A DNA stretch of 64,000 nt from Dysgonamonadaceae bacterium. Its GTDB lineage: Bacteria > Bacteroidota > Bacteroidia > Bacteroidales > Dysgonomonadaceae. The stretch spans positions 1 through 64,000 of the forward strand of contig JAISUH010000047.1 in assembly GCA_031272205.1 (NCBI GenBank), in the 5' to 3' direction. Of this stretch, positions 18,087-27,258 are shown piece by piece (position 1 is the stretch's first letter; the number at the start of each line of letters is the position of its first letter). The notes beneath the pieces were generated by a model. The model saw nothing but the letters and a program-made list of their open reading frames with translations, was not told the DNA's origin and searched no databases. The position numbers and the translations under genes are program-made.

Positions 18087-19112
18087 ATGGGACTATTTTC
18101 ATTCACACAAGAATTAGCGATGGACTTGGGAACCGCCAACTCCATCATCGTAAATAATGCGGGGAAAATCCTCTTGGATGAACCCTCTATTGTTGCGCTC
18201 GATCGGAAAACGGAAAAAATGATAGCGTTAGGCGAGAAAGCCCGCCAAATGCACGGGAAAACCCATGAGAACATCCGGACGGTGCGTCCGCTTCGCGATG
18301 GCGTTATCGCCGATTTTAACGCCGCGGAGCAAATGATCAGAGGTATGATAAAGATGGCGAACAAAAACAAAAGCCGTCTGTTCTCGCCTTCCATCCGCAT
18401 CGTGGTTTGTATCCCTTCGGGAAGTACCGAGGTTGAGATACGCGCCGTGCGCGACTCTGCCGAACATGCCGGAGGACGCGACGTGTATATGATTTTTGAA
18501 CCGATGGCGGCAGCCCTTGGTATCGGTATCGATGTGGAAGCGCCCGAAGGCAACATGATTGTCGATATAGGCGGCGGAACAACCGAAATAGCGGTTATCT
18601 CTCTCGGCGGAATCGTGTCCAACAAGTCCATCAAGATTGCGGGCGACGATTTTACCGAAGATATTCAAGACTATATGGGTCGCCAACACAACATGAAAGT
18701 GGGCGAACGGACAGCCGAACAGATAAAAATCAATGTGGGGTCTGTGCTCACTGAATTGGCCGATCCCCCCGAAGATTTCGTCGTACACGGCCCAAACCGC
18801 ATGACCTCGCTCCCGATGGATGTGCCCGTGTCGTATCAGGAAATTGCGCATGCCGTCGAGAAATCGGTCTCGAAAGTCGATTCGGCCGTGTTGAGCGCAT
18901 TGGAACAGACCCCGCCTGAATTGTATGCCGATATCGTCCGTAACGGAATTTATCTCACGGGCGGGGGCGCCTTGCTTCGCGGCTTGGACAAACGCCTGAC
19001 CGATAAAATCGGTATCCAGTTTAAAGTGGTGGAAGATCCCTTGCACATGGTTGCCAAAGGTACGGGAATAGCGTTGTGCAATATCGATAAATTTAATTTC
19101 CTGATGAGATAA
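18087..19112 (+). CDS. mreB: Rod shape-determining protein MreB
   Basis: MGLFSFTQELAMDLGTANSIIVNNAGKILLDEPSIVALDRKT; DIGGGTTEIAVISLGGIV. Confidence 0.98.
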   Translation: MGLFSFTQELAMDLGTANSIIVNNAGKILLDEPSIVALDRKTEKMIALGEKARQMHGKTHENIRTVRPLRDGVIADFNAAEQMIRGMIKMANKNKSRLFSPSIRIVVCIPSGSTEVEIRAVRDSAEHAGGRDVYMIFEPMAAALGIGIDVEAPEGNMIVDIGGGTTEIAVISLGGIVSNKSIKIAGDDFTEDIQDYMGRQHNMKVGERTAEQIKINVGSVLTELADPPEDFVVHGPNRMTSLPMDVPVSYQEIAHAVEKSVSKVDSAVLSALEQTPPELYADIVRNGIYLTGGGALLRGLDKRLTDKIGIQFKVVEDPLHMVAKGTGIALCNIDKFNFLMR

Positions 19113-19160
19113 AAGGCATCGGGGTTCATTGTTTGCTAATTGGCGGATGCCGCCCCATGT

Positions 19161-20000
19161 ATGCGAAATCTTCTCAATTTCATCATACGAAGCAGTTCGT
19201 GGCTGTATGCAATCGTTTTGGTAGCATTCGGTTTCTACCTCGTGTTTTCACATAACTCGTACCAGAGAAGCGTTTACCTCACTTCGGCAAACACCATCAC
19301 AGGCTGGCTCTACAATACATCCAGCAGTGTACGCACTTATTTTTATCTGTCTAAGAACAATAAGGAATTGCTGGAGCGCAACGCGAAACTCGAAAGCGAA
19401 TTGTATGCGTTGAAAGCGCTGCTTCATCGCGAAGACTCTCTTGGAACGACCGCTTTTGCGCTCGATAGCGTCAAGCCCGCCCAATTCCGATTCATCCCTG
19501 CCGAAGTATCGAATATGAGTTTTTCGGCGATGAATAACTACATGACGCTCAACAAAGGCTTGGCCGACGGCGTTAAACCCGACATGGGCGTTATCTCCCA
19601 AAGGGGGGTTGTGGGGGTCGTTTTTAAAGCGTCGGAACATTTTTCGGTGGTGATACCCATCATCAATGCAAAATTCAGGCTGAGCGCCAAACTGAAAAAC
19701 TCCGAAAATTACGGCTCTCTATCGTGGGACGGCTCTGATATGTACAAAGCGCAGTTGCAAGAGTTACCCAAACACGAAGTGTATCAGGAGGGCGATACGG
19801 TGCTGACCAGTTTTTCCCGAATTTTCCCAAAAGGTTTGGTCATCGGAGTTGTGAGCGGGCAAGCCAAATCGCAGAACGACAGCTTCAATTCGTTTGACGT
19901 GAAATTGGCTACCAATTTCTACACCATACAGGATGTTTTGGTTATCGATGATTCGTATTATTCCGAGCAAAACCAACTCGAACAATCTACTCGCCAATGA
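19161..20000 (+). CDS. mreC: Rod shape-determining protein MreC
   Basis: TM helix then coiled coil, GVISQRGVVGVVFKASEHFSVVIPIIN; start placed at MRNLLNF. Confidence 0.93.
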   Translation: MRNLLNFIIRSSSWLYAIVLVAFGFYLVFSHNSYQRSVYLTSANTITGWLYNTSSSVRTYFYLSKNNKELLERNAKLESELYALKALLHREDSLGTTAFALDSVKPAQFRFIPAEVSNMSFSAMNNYMTLNKGLADGVKPDMGVISQRGVVGVVFKASEHFSVVIPIINAKFRLSAKLKNSENYGSLSWDGSDMYKAQLQELPKHEVYQEGDTVLTSFSRIFPKGLVIGVVSGQAKSQNDSFNSFDVKLATNFYTIQDVLVIDDSYYSEQNQLEQSTRQ

Positions 20001-20515
20001 AAGCAAGTGTCATATACGAAATCATTTTGTCGGCCGTTTTGATTTTGCTGCAAGTGTTGCTCCTGAATCAAATCAGCATATTTGGGATAGGAACGCCCAT
20101 CCTGTACATCTATTTTCTGGTCAAACTACCCATGGGCAGCAACCGTTTCTACGTGATCACCCTGAGTTTTATCGTGGGTTTCGTTATCGATATATTTTTA
20201 AACACGCCCGGCATGAATGCCACCGCTACCACCATCGTAGCAGCTTTTCGCAAACCCTTGATGAACCTGTTTTTTTCGAAGGACGACGAGTTCGAAAATT
20301 TTGTTCCGGGAATTTATCGATCATCGGGGGCATTCGTCCGATTTGCCGTTACAATGGTCTTGCTGCACCAATCCCTGTTGTTTTTCATAGGGTCTTTCAC
20401 CTTCTTCAACTTGACGAACACGCTGACCCGCATCGGCGCATCGGCGCTAATCACGCTTGTGCTGATATTCGCCATAGACAGTTTAATGTATAAAAAAGCC
20501 GCAAGTGAGTCGTAG
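19997..20515 (+). CDS. mreD: Rod shape-determining protein MreD
   Basis: Polytopic 172-aa protein between mreC and mrdA, overlapping both. Confidence 0.88.
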   Translation: MKASVIYEIILSAVLILLQVLLLNQISIFGIGTPILYIYFLVKLPMGSNRFYVITLSFIVGFVIDIFLNTPGMNATATTIVAAFRKPLMNLFFSKDDEFENFVPGIYRSSGAFVRFAVTMVLLHQSLLFFIGSFTFFNLTNTLTRIGASALITLVLIFAIDSLMYKKAASES

Positions 20516-22394
20516 TAATCCCAATAACAAACGAAAATACGTTATTGCCGGCATCGTTGTCGCTGTTGCCTTGGTTTATATCCTGCAATTATTTAATTTG
20601 CAGATATTGACCCCCCAATACAGAGATTTTGCCGACAGCAACGCTTTTTTGCGCAAAACGCTTTATCCGGCGCGTGGAACCATCTACGACCGCAACGGCG
20701 AACTGTTGGTTTACAATCAGCCGACTTATGACATTATGATGGTCGTCCGCGAGATGCGGAACAATTTTGATACGACCGATTTTTGCAATACGCTGAAAAT
20801 AGACAGAGAACGTTTCCTGCAACTCAACCGCGATATGCGCGACAAACAAAAAAATCCCGGATATTCCCCATATACGCCGCAAATCTTTATGACCCAATTG
20901 GACATAGAAGAATACGGCCTGTTGCAGGAAAAATTGTATAAATTTCCGGGTATTTACATTCAGGGGCGAACCGAAAGACGCTATAAATACCCCAATATGG
21001 GCTTGATTTTGGGCTATGTTGCCGAGGTTGATAAGAACAAAATAGAGTCCGACCCTTATTATGTCCGCGGGGACTATGCCGGAAAATCGGGTGTCGAACT
21101 GTCGCACGAAGAGGATTTGCGCGGAGAGAAGGGCGTCGAAATTTTGTTGCGCGATGCGCATGGCCGCGTTCAGGGGCGCTACGAAAATGGGGAACACGAC
21201 AAAGCTCCCGTATCGGGACGCGACCTGACTTTGAGTATCGATGTTAAATTGCAGGCTCTCGGCGAATACCTGATGCGGAACAAAGTCGGCAGCATTGTGA
21301 TGATTGACCCGCGAACCGGAGAGATCCTGTGTATGGTTTCCGCCCCGACCTACAACCCATCGATGCTCACGGGTAAAGATTTCATCAACAATTATTTGCA
21401 ACTCGAACAGAATCCATATAAACCCCTTATCAACAGGGCTATCGCCGGCACTTATCCTCCGGGCTCGACCTTCAAACCGTCGCAGGGACTGATTTTCTTG
21501 CAGGAGGGAATCATTACGCCCGAAACCCGATTCAGTTGCTATCACGGTTATCCGCCCTTGGGAGGCCGCCCCGCATGTCACGGACACGATTCGCCGTTGT
21601 CGATACAGCCGGCCATTGCCACATCCTGCAATGCATTTTTTTGTTACGGATTAAACTGGATGCTGAGCAACCGGACAAAATACGACAATGTAGCCGAGGC
21701 CTTCGACAAGTGGAAAGACTATATGGTGAGCATGGGATACGGGTATAAACTGGGGGTTGACCTTCCTTCGGAAAAACGAGGGTTTATCCCAAACAGCAAA
21801 TTCTACACGAACGTAAAAAAAACAGATAAATGGAATGCGCACAGCATTATATCGATAGCCATCGGACAGGGCGAAGTTTTGGCAACGCCCTTGCAGATCG
21901 CCAATTTTGCGGCCTTGGTCGCTAACCGAGGCTATTTTTATACGCCGCATGTAGTGAAAGAGCGAAAAGGCTTGCCCTTGGATACGGTATTCACCAATCG
22001 GCGCAGCCCGAAAATCGACCGGCAGTATTTCGACTTAATCGCCAATGGGATGGGAGATGCTGTTTTGCGTGGAACGGCTCATGCCATTAATTTAAATCCC
22101 GATGTGCAGGTCTGCGGAAAAACGGGAACCGCCCAAAATCCGCACGGCGAAGACCATTCGCTGTTTATGGGCTTTGCGCCGAAAGACAACCCCGAAGTGG
22201 CCATTGCCGTTATCGTGGAAAATGGCCGTTTTGGAGCGACCAACGCCGTACCCGTTGCGCGGCTGATGCTCCAGCAGTATTTCAATGATTCCATTCCTCC
22301 ATCGGAGAAAGGTCTCGAACAGGTCATAGCAAACAGGGAAATCCTTCCGTATATTTACAAAAAGAATGTTCCCAAAATTCCCAAAGAGTATTAA
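20505..22394 (+). CDS. mrdA: Penicillin-binding protein 2
   Basis: YPARGTIYDRNGELLVYN; AGTYPPGSTFKPSQGL (SxxK); KTGTAQNP. Confidence 0.97.
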   Translation: MSRSNPNNKRKYVIAGIVVAVALVYILQLFNLQILTPQYRDFADSNAFLRKTLYPARGTIYDRNGELLVYNQPTYDIMMVVREMRNNFDTTDFCNTLKIDRERFLQLNRDMRDKQKNPGYSPYTPQIFMTQLDIEEYGLLQEKLYKFPGIYIQGRTERRYKYPNMGLILGYVAEVDKNKIESDPYYVRGDYAGKSGVELSHEEDLRGEKGVEILLRDAHGRVQGRYENGEHDKAPVSGRDLTLSIDVKLQALGEYLMRNKVGSIVMIDPRTGEILCMVSAPTYNPSMLTGKDFINNYLQLEQNPYKPLINRAIAGTYPPGSTFKPSQGLIFLQEGIITPETRFSCYHGYPPLGGRPACHGHDSPLSIQPAIATSCNAFFCYGLNWMLSNRTKYDNVAEAFDKWKDYMVSMGYGYKLGVDLPSEKRGFIPNSKFYTNVKKTDKWNAHSIISIAIGQGEVLATPLQIANFAALVANRGYFYTPHVVKERKGLPLDTVFTNRRSPKIDRQYFDLIANGMGDAVLRGTAHAINLNPDVQVCGKTGTAQNPHGEDHSLFMGFAPKDNPEVAIAVIVENGRFGATNAVPVARLMLQQYFNDSIPPSEKGLEQVIANREILPYIYKKNVPKIPKEY

Positions 22395-22407
22395 TTGAAA
22401 GTCAGCC

Positions 22408-23868
22408 ATGTTGTATCAAGCAAACAGAGAAAGAATGGACAAAGGACGGGTCGATTGGTTTACAGTCGTCCTCTATCTCGCGTTTATCCTGTTGGGATGG
22501 TTGAACATCTATGCGGCGAGTTACGATTTGGAAAACGCATCCAGCCTCTTTGATTTGTCGGGCAGGGCAGGGATGCAACTGGTATGGATTGGCACCTCGT
22601 TGTTGCTCGCGTTTTCTTTATTGAAAATCGATGTCGGTTTCTACGAGACATATACCTTTGTTTTTTACTTTGTGGGAATATTTCTGCTTGTCGTTACGCT
22701 TGCTGTCGCGCCCAATATCAACGGGTCGCGTTCGTGGCTCGTGATGGGACCTGTGCGTCTGCAGCCCGCCGAATTTATGAAATTCATTATCGCGCTGGCA
22801 TTGGCTAAGGTGCTCAATACCTATGGGTTCAAGATCATGTCGCGGAACAATTTGCTATTGGTGTCGGCCATCATTCTGTTGCCGGCCTTGTTGGTTGTTA
22901 TGCAGAGCGAAACGGGCACTGCTTTGGTTTACATCAGTTTCGTTCTGGTTCTTTATCGCGAAGGTTTGCCCGGCGGCGTATTGTTTATGGGTTTTGCCGC
23001 CGTCGTTTATTTTGTCCTCGGCGTGAGGTATTCCGAAGTACAGATGGGCATGCTTTCGGTGGGCGAGTTTGCTACCGTCCTGCTGATTATTGTCTTCACG
23101 GCGGGTATGGTTTGGAATTACGTAAAAAAACGAAATGTTGTCGTAACGATAATTATTTTGGCAGCCGCGGTATTTGGCGCCGGATATATAGCTTCGTATT
23201 TCGGATTGAAGTTCAATTACGGATTGTTGGCCATAATCGCTTTGGGAACAGTTTGCATTTACCTGCTGTTTTTGGCGCTTCGTTTTTGGAAGTGGATTTA
23301 TCTGCTCATCGTGTTATTTGCCGTCGTTTCGTTTGCTTTTGTCGAATCGGCCGAATATGTTTTTTACGACGTGTTGCAGCCGCACCAGCAAATGCGCATT
23401 AAGGTAACGTTGGGTATGGAACAGGATTTGCGGGGGTCGGGTTATCACGTAGGGCAATCGAAAATAGCCATTGGGTCGGGTGGATTAACCGGCAAGGGCT
23501 TTTTGAACGGTACGCAAACAAAATTGAAATACGTCCCCGAACAGGACACCGATTTCATTTTTTGCACCATAGGCGAGGAACAGGGTTTTGTCGGAGCTTC
23601 AGCCCTTTTGATTTTGTATGTGGTTTTTATTCTCCGACTGATACATCTTGCCGAACGGCAAACGAGCATCTTTGGGCGCGTATATGGCTATGGCGTGGTG
23701 AGTGTTTTTTTGTTCCACGTGCTGGTGAATATCGGGATGGTTATTGGCATCATGCCCGTGATTGGCATACCGCTGCCGCTGTTCAGTTACGGCGGTTCAT
23801 CGTTGTGGGGATTCACGATACTGCTCTTTATCTTTCTGCGAATCGATAAATCGAGAAGGCCTTTTTAA
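22408..23868 (+). CDS. rodA: Rod shape-determining SEDS protein RodA
   Basis: VAPNINGSRSWLVMGPVRLQPAEFMKF; PEQDTDFIFCTIGEEQGF; GIPLPLFSYGGSSL. Confidence 0.96.
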   Translation: MLYQANRERMDKGRVDWFTVVLYLAFILLGWLNIYAASYDLENASSLFDLSGRAGMQLVWIGTSLLLAFSLLKIDVGFYETYTFVFYFVGIFLLVVTLAVAPNINGSRSWLVMGPVRLQPAEFMKFIIALALAKVLNTYGFKIMSRNNLLLVSAIILLPALLVVMQSETGTALVYISFVLVLYREGLPGGVLFMGFAAVVYFVLGVRYSEVQMGMLSVGEFATVLLIIVFTAGMVWNYVKKRNVVVTIIILAAAVFGAGYIASYFGLKFNYGLLAIIALGTVCIYLLFLALRFWKWIYLLIVLFAVVSFAFVESAEYVFYDVLQPHQQMRIKVTLGMEQDLRGSGYHVGQSKIAIGSGGLTGKGFLNGTQTKLKYVPEQDTDFIFCTIGEEQGFVGASALLILYVVFILRLIHLAERQTSIFGRVYGYGVVSVFLFHVLVNIGMVIGIMPVIGIPLPLFSYGGSSLWGFTILLFIFLRIDKSRRPF

Positions 23869-24074
23869 TTTTAATGTCGGAAAGTTCGACCTTCGCGCCT
23901 TCACACATCTCCACTGTCAAATTCCTTTCCATAGAAAAATCGGAGAAAAAAAATGGAAAAACAAAGTGCAGGTTAAAACTTATTTCTAATTTTGTTGTTA
24001 AAATAATAACGGAATTGAAAATCGGTTCCGGAGACAAAAAAGGCTTAATAAGTTGAATTTAAAACCGACAGAGT

Positions 24075-24407
24075 ATGAGTGAAGAGAGTAAAGACAAACA
24101 AATAATGGAATACGACGAAGACGATTCTGTGAAATTCATACGGAACCATTTGTCGGAAGACATGCAGAACGCTTTGAGCGACGACGAAATAAACTATATC
24201 GTCGATCTGATTTATGAATTTTACGAAGAACGCGGTTTTTTGAACGAGGATGACGACAGCGACGTGGAGATAGACGAAGAAGAAGTTCTGTCTTTTGTTT
24301 TGAGCAATGCCCGCAAAGACGGTATCCGTAATTTCACGGAGGATGAAATCGCTTCGATTGTGGCCGGAGAGTTCGCCTACTGTGATTCGTTAAATATTTT
24401 TGATTGA
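24075..24407 (+). CDS. Small acidic hypothetical protein
   Basis: 110-aa ORF, strongly acidic (EYDEDD, EDDDSDVEIDEEE), plausible independent gene. Confidence 0.65.
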   Translation: MSEESKDKQIMEYDEDDSVKFIRNHLSEDMQNALSDDEINYIVDLIYEFYEERGFLNEDDDSDVEIDEEEVLSFVLSNARKDGIRNFTEDEIASIVAGEFAYCDSLNIFD

Positions 24408-24495
24408 CGGATTAAACTAAAAGCGGAAAAAATCATCAAAAGAGAGTAAAGAATTAGGTATTACAATAATAAATTTAAACAAAAAAAATCAACAT

Positions 24496-25182
24496 TTGAC
24501 TATGAAGCATTTATCTATGGTTTTGGCCATCGTTATTTTGGGTGGCTCGTTGGTATTTTCGGGTTGCGGAGCAAGCAACACCGTTAAGGGTACCGGTATT
24601 GGCGCAGGTGCAGGAGCAGCAGTGGGCGCAGGTTTGGGAGCAATTCTCGGCGGCGGCAAAGGCGCTGCTTGGGGCGCAGGAATCGGCGCGGTAGTTGGCG
24701 GCGGAGCCGGAGCTATCATCGGTAACAAGATGGATAAGCAGGCGGCTGAATTAGCACAGATCGAAGGAGCGCAGGTTGAAAAAATTAACGACGGAGAAGC
24801 AATCAAAGTTACGTTCGAATCGGGCATCCTGTTTGCCACCAATTCGAGCACATTGAGTACCGCCTCCCGTGCGTCTTTGGATCTGTTTGCAACTTCTCTG
24901 AAAAACAATCCCGATACCGATGTGAAGATTTTCGGGCATACCGACAGCACGGGCAGCGATGCCATCAACAACCCCCTGTCGGAACGCCGCGCAGAATCCG
25001 TGTATAATTATTTGCTGTTGAAAGGTATTTCGGGAAACCGCATGGTTTCTCAAGGATTCGGCTCAACCGAACCCGTTGCGGATAACAGTACGGTTGCCGG
25101 CCGCGCTCAAAACCGCCGCGTGGAAGTCTATATCCTTCCGAATGAAAAGATGATTCAGGAAGCTCAACAACAGGCAAAGTAA
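24496..25182 (+). CDS. OmpA-family lipoprotein with glycine-zipper domain
   Basis: Lipobox FSGCGAS; GAGAGAAVGAGLGAILGGGKGAAWGAGIGAVVGGGAGAIIG; OmpA-C IFGHTDSTGSDAINNPLSERRAESVYNYL. Confidence 0.93.
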   Translation: MTMKHLSMVLAIVILGGSLVFSGCGASNTVKGTGIGAGAGAAVGAGLGAILGGGKGAAWGAGIGAVVGGGAGAIIGNKMDKQAAELAQIEGAQVEKINDGEAIKVTFESGILFATNSSTLSTASRASLDLFATSLKNNPDTDVKIFGHTDSTGSDAINNPLSERRAESVYNYLLLKGISGNRMVSQGFGSTEPVADNSTVAGRAQNRRVEVYILPNEKMIQEAQQQAK

Positions 25183-25215
25183 ACACGAACACAACGATAA
25201 ACAAAATTTTAAAAG

Positions 25216-25253
25216 ATCGCATCACCGGTAATAAACTGATGATGCGATTTTTT
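25216..25253 (+). terminator. Intrinsic terminator after ompA-like gene
   Basis: atcgcatca...tgatgcgat followed by T6. Confidence 0.85.
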
Positions 25254-25267
25254 ATCGATAAAAAGCA

Positions 25268-25744
25268 ATGGCCGAAGAAATAAAAGTGGCACAAGACCTT
25301 TCGCGGGAATCAAAATACGAAGAATTGATACCGCAATTGCGTTCGTTGATCGCCGGTGAGCCCGACCTTACCGCCAATATGGCGAATGTTGCAGCCGCCC
25401 TGAAAGAAGTTTTTGGATTCTTCTGGGTCGGCTTTTACGTGGTGAAAAACGGGCAGTTGGTGCTGGCTCCTTTTCAAGGCCCCGTTGCGTGTACCCGCAT
25501 CGATTTCGGAAAAGGCGTATGCGGCGCCGCGTGGAAAGAAGGGCGGACGATTATGGTCCCTGATGTCGATGATTTTCCCGGCCATATCGCATGCAGCCCG
25601 CTCTCCCGCTCGGAGATTGTTGTCCCGATATTCGCGGGCGAAGAAGTTATCGGCGTACTGGATATCGACAGCTCCCGACGGGATGATTTTGACAAGATCG
25701 ATGCCCTCTATTTAAAAAAAATTGCCGCAATTCTTAAAATTTGA
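25268..25744 (+). CDS. msrC: GAF-domain free methionine-(R)-sulfoxide reductase
   Basis: GPVACTRIDFGKGVCGAAWKEGRTIMVPDVDDFPGHIACSPLSRSEIVVPIF with the three conserved Cys. Confidence 0.9.
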   Translation: MAEEIKVAQDLSRESKYEELIPQLRSLIAGEPDLTANMANVAAALKEVFGFFWVGFYVVKNGQLVLAPFQGPVACTRIDFGKGVCGAAWKEGRTIMVPDVDDFPGHIACSPLSRSEIVVPIFAGEEVIGVLDIDSSRRDDFDKIDALYLKKIAAILKI

Positions 25745-25753
25745 GGCGGAATA

Positions 25754-25786
25754 TTTTGCAGGAAACGAAACTTCGTTATATCTTTG
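25754..25786 (+). promoter_or_regulatory. Promoter of tRNA-Gly: TTTTG - 20 nt - TATCTTTG
   Basis: -33 TTTTG 25754-25758 and -7 TATCTTTG 25779-25786, near-consensus spacing. Confidence 0.75.
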
Positions 25787-25829
25787 CATCCGAAATCGAA
25801 AAACAAGGCTTGCGAATCGGTTTCTTTAT

Positions 25830-25902
<73 letters not shown>

Positions 25903-25910
25903 CATCAGAC

Positions 25911-25943
25911 AAACGTTCCGGATTTTTTCGGGGCGTTTTTTTT
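25911..25943 (+). terminator. Terminator after tRNA-Gly
   Basis: aaacgttccg-gatttttt-cggggcgttt then T-run. Confidence 0.75.
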
Positions 25944-25971
25944 CTGGGTCGGGCTTGGTTCGGGATAAATC

Positions 25972-26004
25972 AAACCTGTTAGGTTTAAAAAAACTAACAG
26001 GTTT
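25972..26004. repeat. 11-bp inverted repeat aaacctgttag...ctaacaggttt
   Basis: Perfect arms 25972-25982 and 25994-26004. Confidence 0.8.
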
Positions 26005-26120
26005 AATAACAGGTTGTTGGCGTGTTGCCTGCGGCGCTGCGAAATTGCTAAACAATTGCCCGAACGGGCAAATTTCTTTTATCGCTTGCGGGCTTTCAGG
26101 GCTGGGTGTGAAGTCTCTAT

Positions 26121-26282
26121 ATGTGCCGTCAGGCACATTATGTTGGTAAAATTGAGACGCCCCCGCAATCCCAGTGTGCCGTTAGGTACGTGATATGTAT
26201 ATGTTTTTTCATATTCCGTCCCTGACGGGACGGTGAGGCGATTATTCGCCTGTCTTCTACCAACATTTCGTCCCTGCGGGAC
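26121..26282. repeat. Cluster of short REP-like hairpins
   Basis: atgtgcc-gtca-ggcacat (26121-26138); gtgccgttaggtac (26176-26189, one G-T mismatch); ccgtccc-tgac-gggacgg (26216-26233); aggcg-attatt-cgcct (26236-26251); gtccc-tgc-gggac (26270-26282). Confidence 0.8.
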
Positions 26283-26342
26283 AAGAATGCCTCCGTTCAA
26301 AAAGGCTGAGAGCCATACAGATACGGCATTTGGCGACTGTAA

Positions 26343-26362
26343 AGACGTGGCATGCCACGTCT
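26343..26362. repeat. 20-bp perfect palindrome agacgtggcatgccacgtct
   Basis: Sequence equals its own reverse complement. Confidence 0.9.
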
Positions 26363-26384
26363 CTACAAAAATACCATGTCCTAT

Positions 26385-26485
26385 CCCTTAGTAGCCATGA
26401 ATTTGTCCCCCATTTTCTCCATTATTCCATTATTTATCAGGAAAATAAGGGAGAGCGGTGGTATGTAGCCTTGGGCTACTAAGGG
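26385..26485. repeat. 101-bp element copy 1 with 12-bp terminal inverted repeats
   Basis: cccttagtagcc...ggctactaaggg; identical to 26745-26845. Confidence 0.95.
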
Positions 26486-26518
26486 AATTTTGAGGAAGGT
26501 TCTTGGCCGCAGGCCATC

Positions 26519-26604
26519 CATATCAATAGAAAACAAGGATCTAAATGCCGTTCAACCCTGTACGGGGTTACATTGGCGGGGCGCCTCTCAATTCTATTGA
26601 TATG
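26519..26604. repeat. 13-bp inverted repeat catatcaatagaa / ttctattgatatg enclosing a hairpin
   Basis: Arms 26519-26531 and 26592-26604; internal hairpin aacccTGTAcggggtt 26554-26569. Confidence 0.8.
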
Positions 26605-26605
26605 T

Positions 26606-26720
26606 ATCCCCGAACGGGGATATTCAGGCAGCCAACCCCTGCAAGGGACACCACTTTATTAACCGTATGCTTCAGCTTACGGACAGAACATCCCTCTCCA
26701 CCCAAAGTCCCGCCGAGGGA
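26606..26720. repeat. Further C/G-rich mini-hairpins
   Basis: atcccc-gaac-ggggat (26606-26621); ccct-gca-aggg (26637-26647); tccc-gccga-ggga (26708-26720). Confidence 0.7.
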
Positions 26721-26744
26721 CGACAATCACCTCTTTTTGCCTAC

Positions 26745-26845
26745 CCCTTAGTAGCCATGAATTTGTCCCCCATTTTCTCCATTATTCCATTATTTATCAG
26801 GAAAATAAGGGAGAGCGGTGGTATGTAGCCTTGGGCTACTAAGGG
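26745..26845. repeat. 101-bp element copy 2 with 12-bp terminal inverted repeats
   Basis: Identical over 101 bp to 26385-26485, same orientation. Confidence 0.95.
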
Positions 26846-26982
26846 TGATTTTGATAGATAAGGGTCTAAATCTATCGATTTCTTTGTGTCTTTGTGTCAA
26901 AAAAGCGAACTATGAACCACAAAGGCAACAAAGGCGTGAAAGGAAAAATCTCATTTTTTTTTCGGATTGCTTCACCCCGAAG

Positions 26983-27007
26983 AACTATAAACTATAAACT
27001 ATAAACT
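26983..27007. repeat. Short tandem repeat (aactata)n, about 3.6 copies
   Basis: aactataaactataaactataaact. Confidence 0.8.
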
Positions 27008-27258
27008 CTTAATTCTCAATTCTTAACTCCTCCCTCTTTCGTGCCTTCTAACTTCTAATTTCTACTCTTTTTCTTTGTTTTTATATGAACAACCTGAATT
27101 TCAACACTATATCGACTTTTCTTGTGTTGGTAATTTGTACCGAAATCTGAAAATAAATGGAATTTTGATTGATTTGTGTTATTTTTTGATAGAGAATTTT
27201 CATTCATTTTGCAAATAAAACACTTATTTTGATGCCGAAATGAATAGAATACCGTGAT

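Noticed and set aside
23874-24056. 60-aa ORF after rodA
   Set aside because: Short and AT-rich, with no recognisable product; overlapped by an equally plausible antisense ORF.
26545-26751. 68-aa ORF MPFNPVRGYIGGAPLNSIDMYPRTGI...
   Set aside because: It is made of the hairpin repeats themselves (accctgtacggggt, atccccgaacggggat); best treated as non-coding.
26121-26845. Possible CRISPR array
   Set aside because: Hairpins differ in sequence and spacing; the only exact repeats are two 101-bp copies 360 bp apart, with no spacer periodicity and no cas genes.
26883-27007. tttgtgtctttgtgtc / accacaaaggcaacaaagg and (aactata)n tracts as functional elements
   Set aside because: They resemble common low-complexity intergenic repeats in Bacteroidota; only the tandem repeat was listed, without functional claim.
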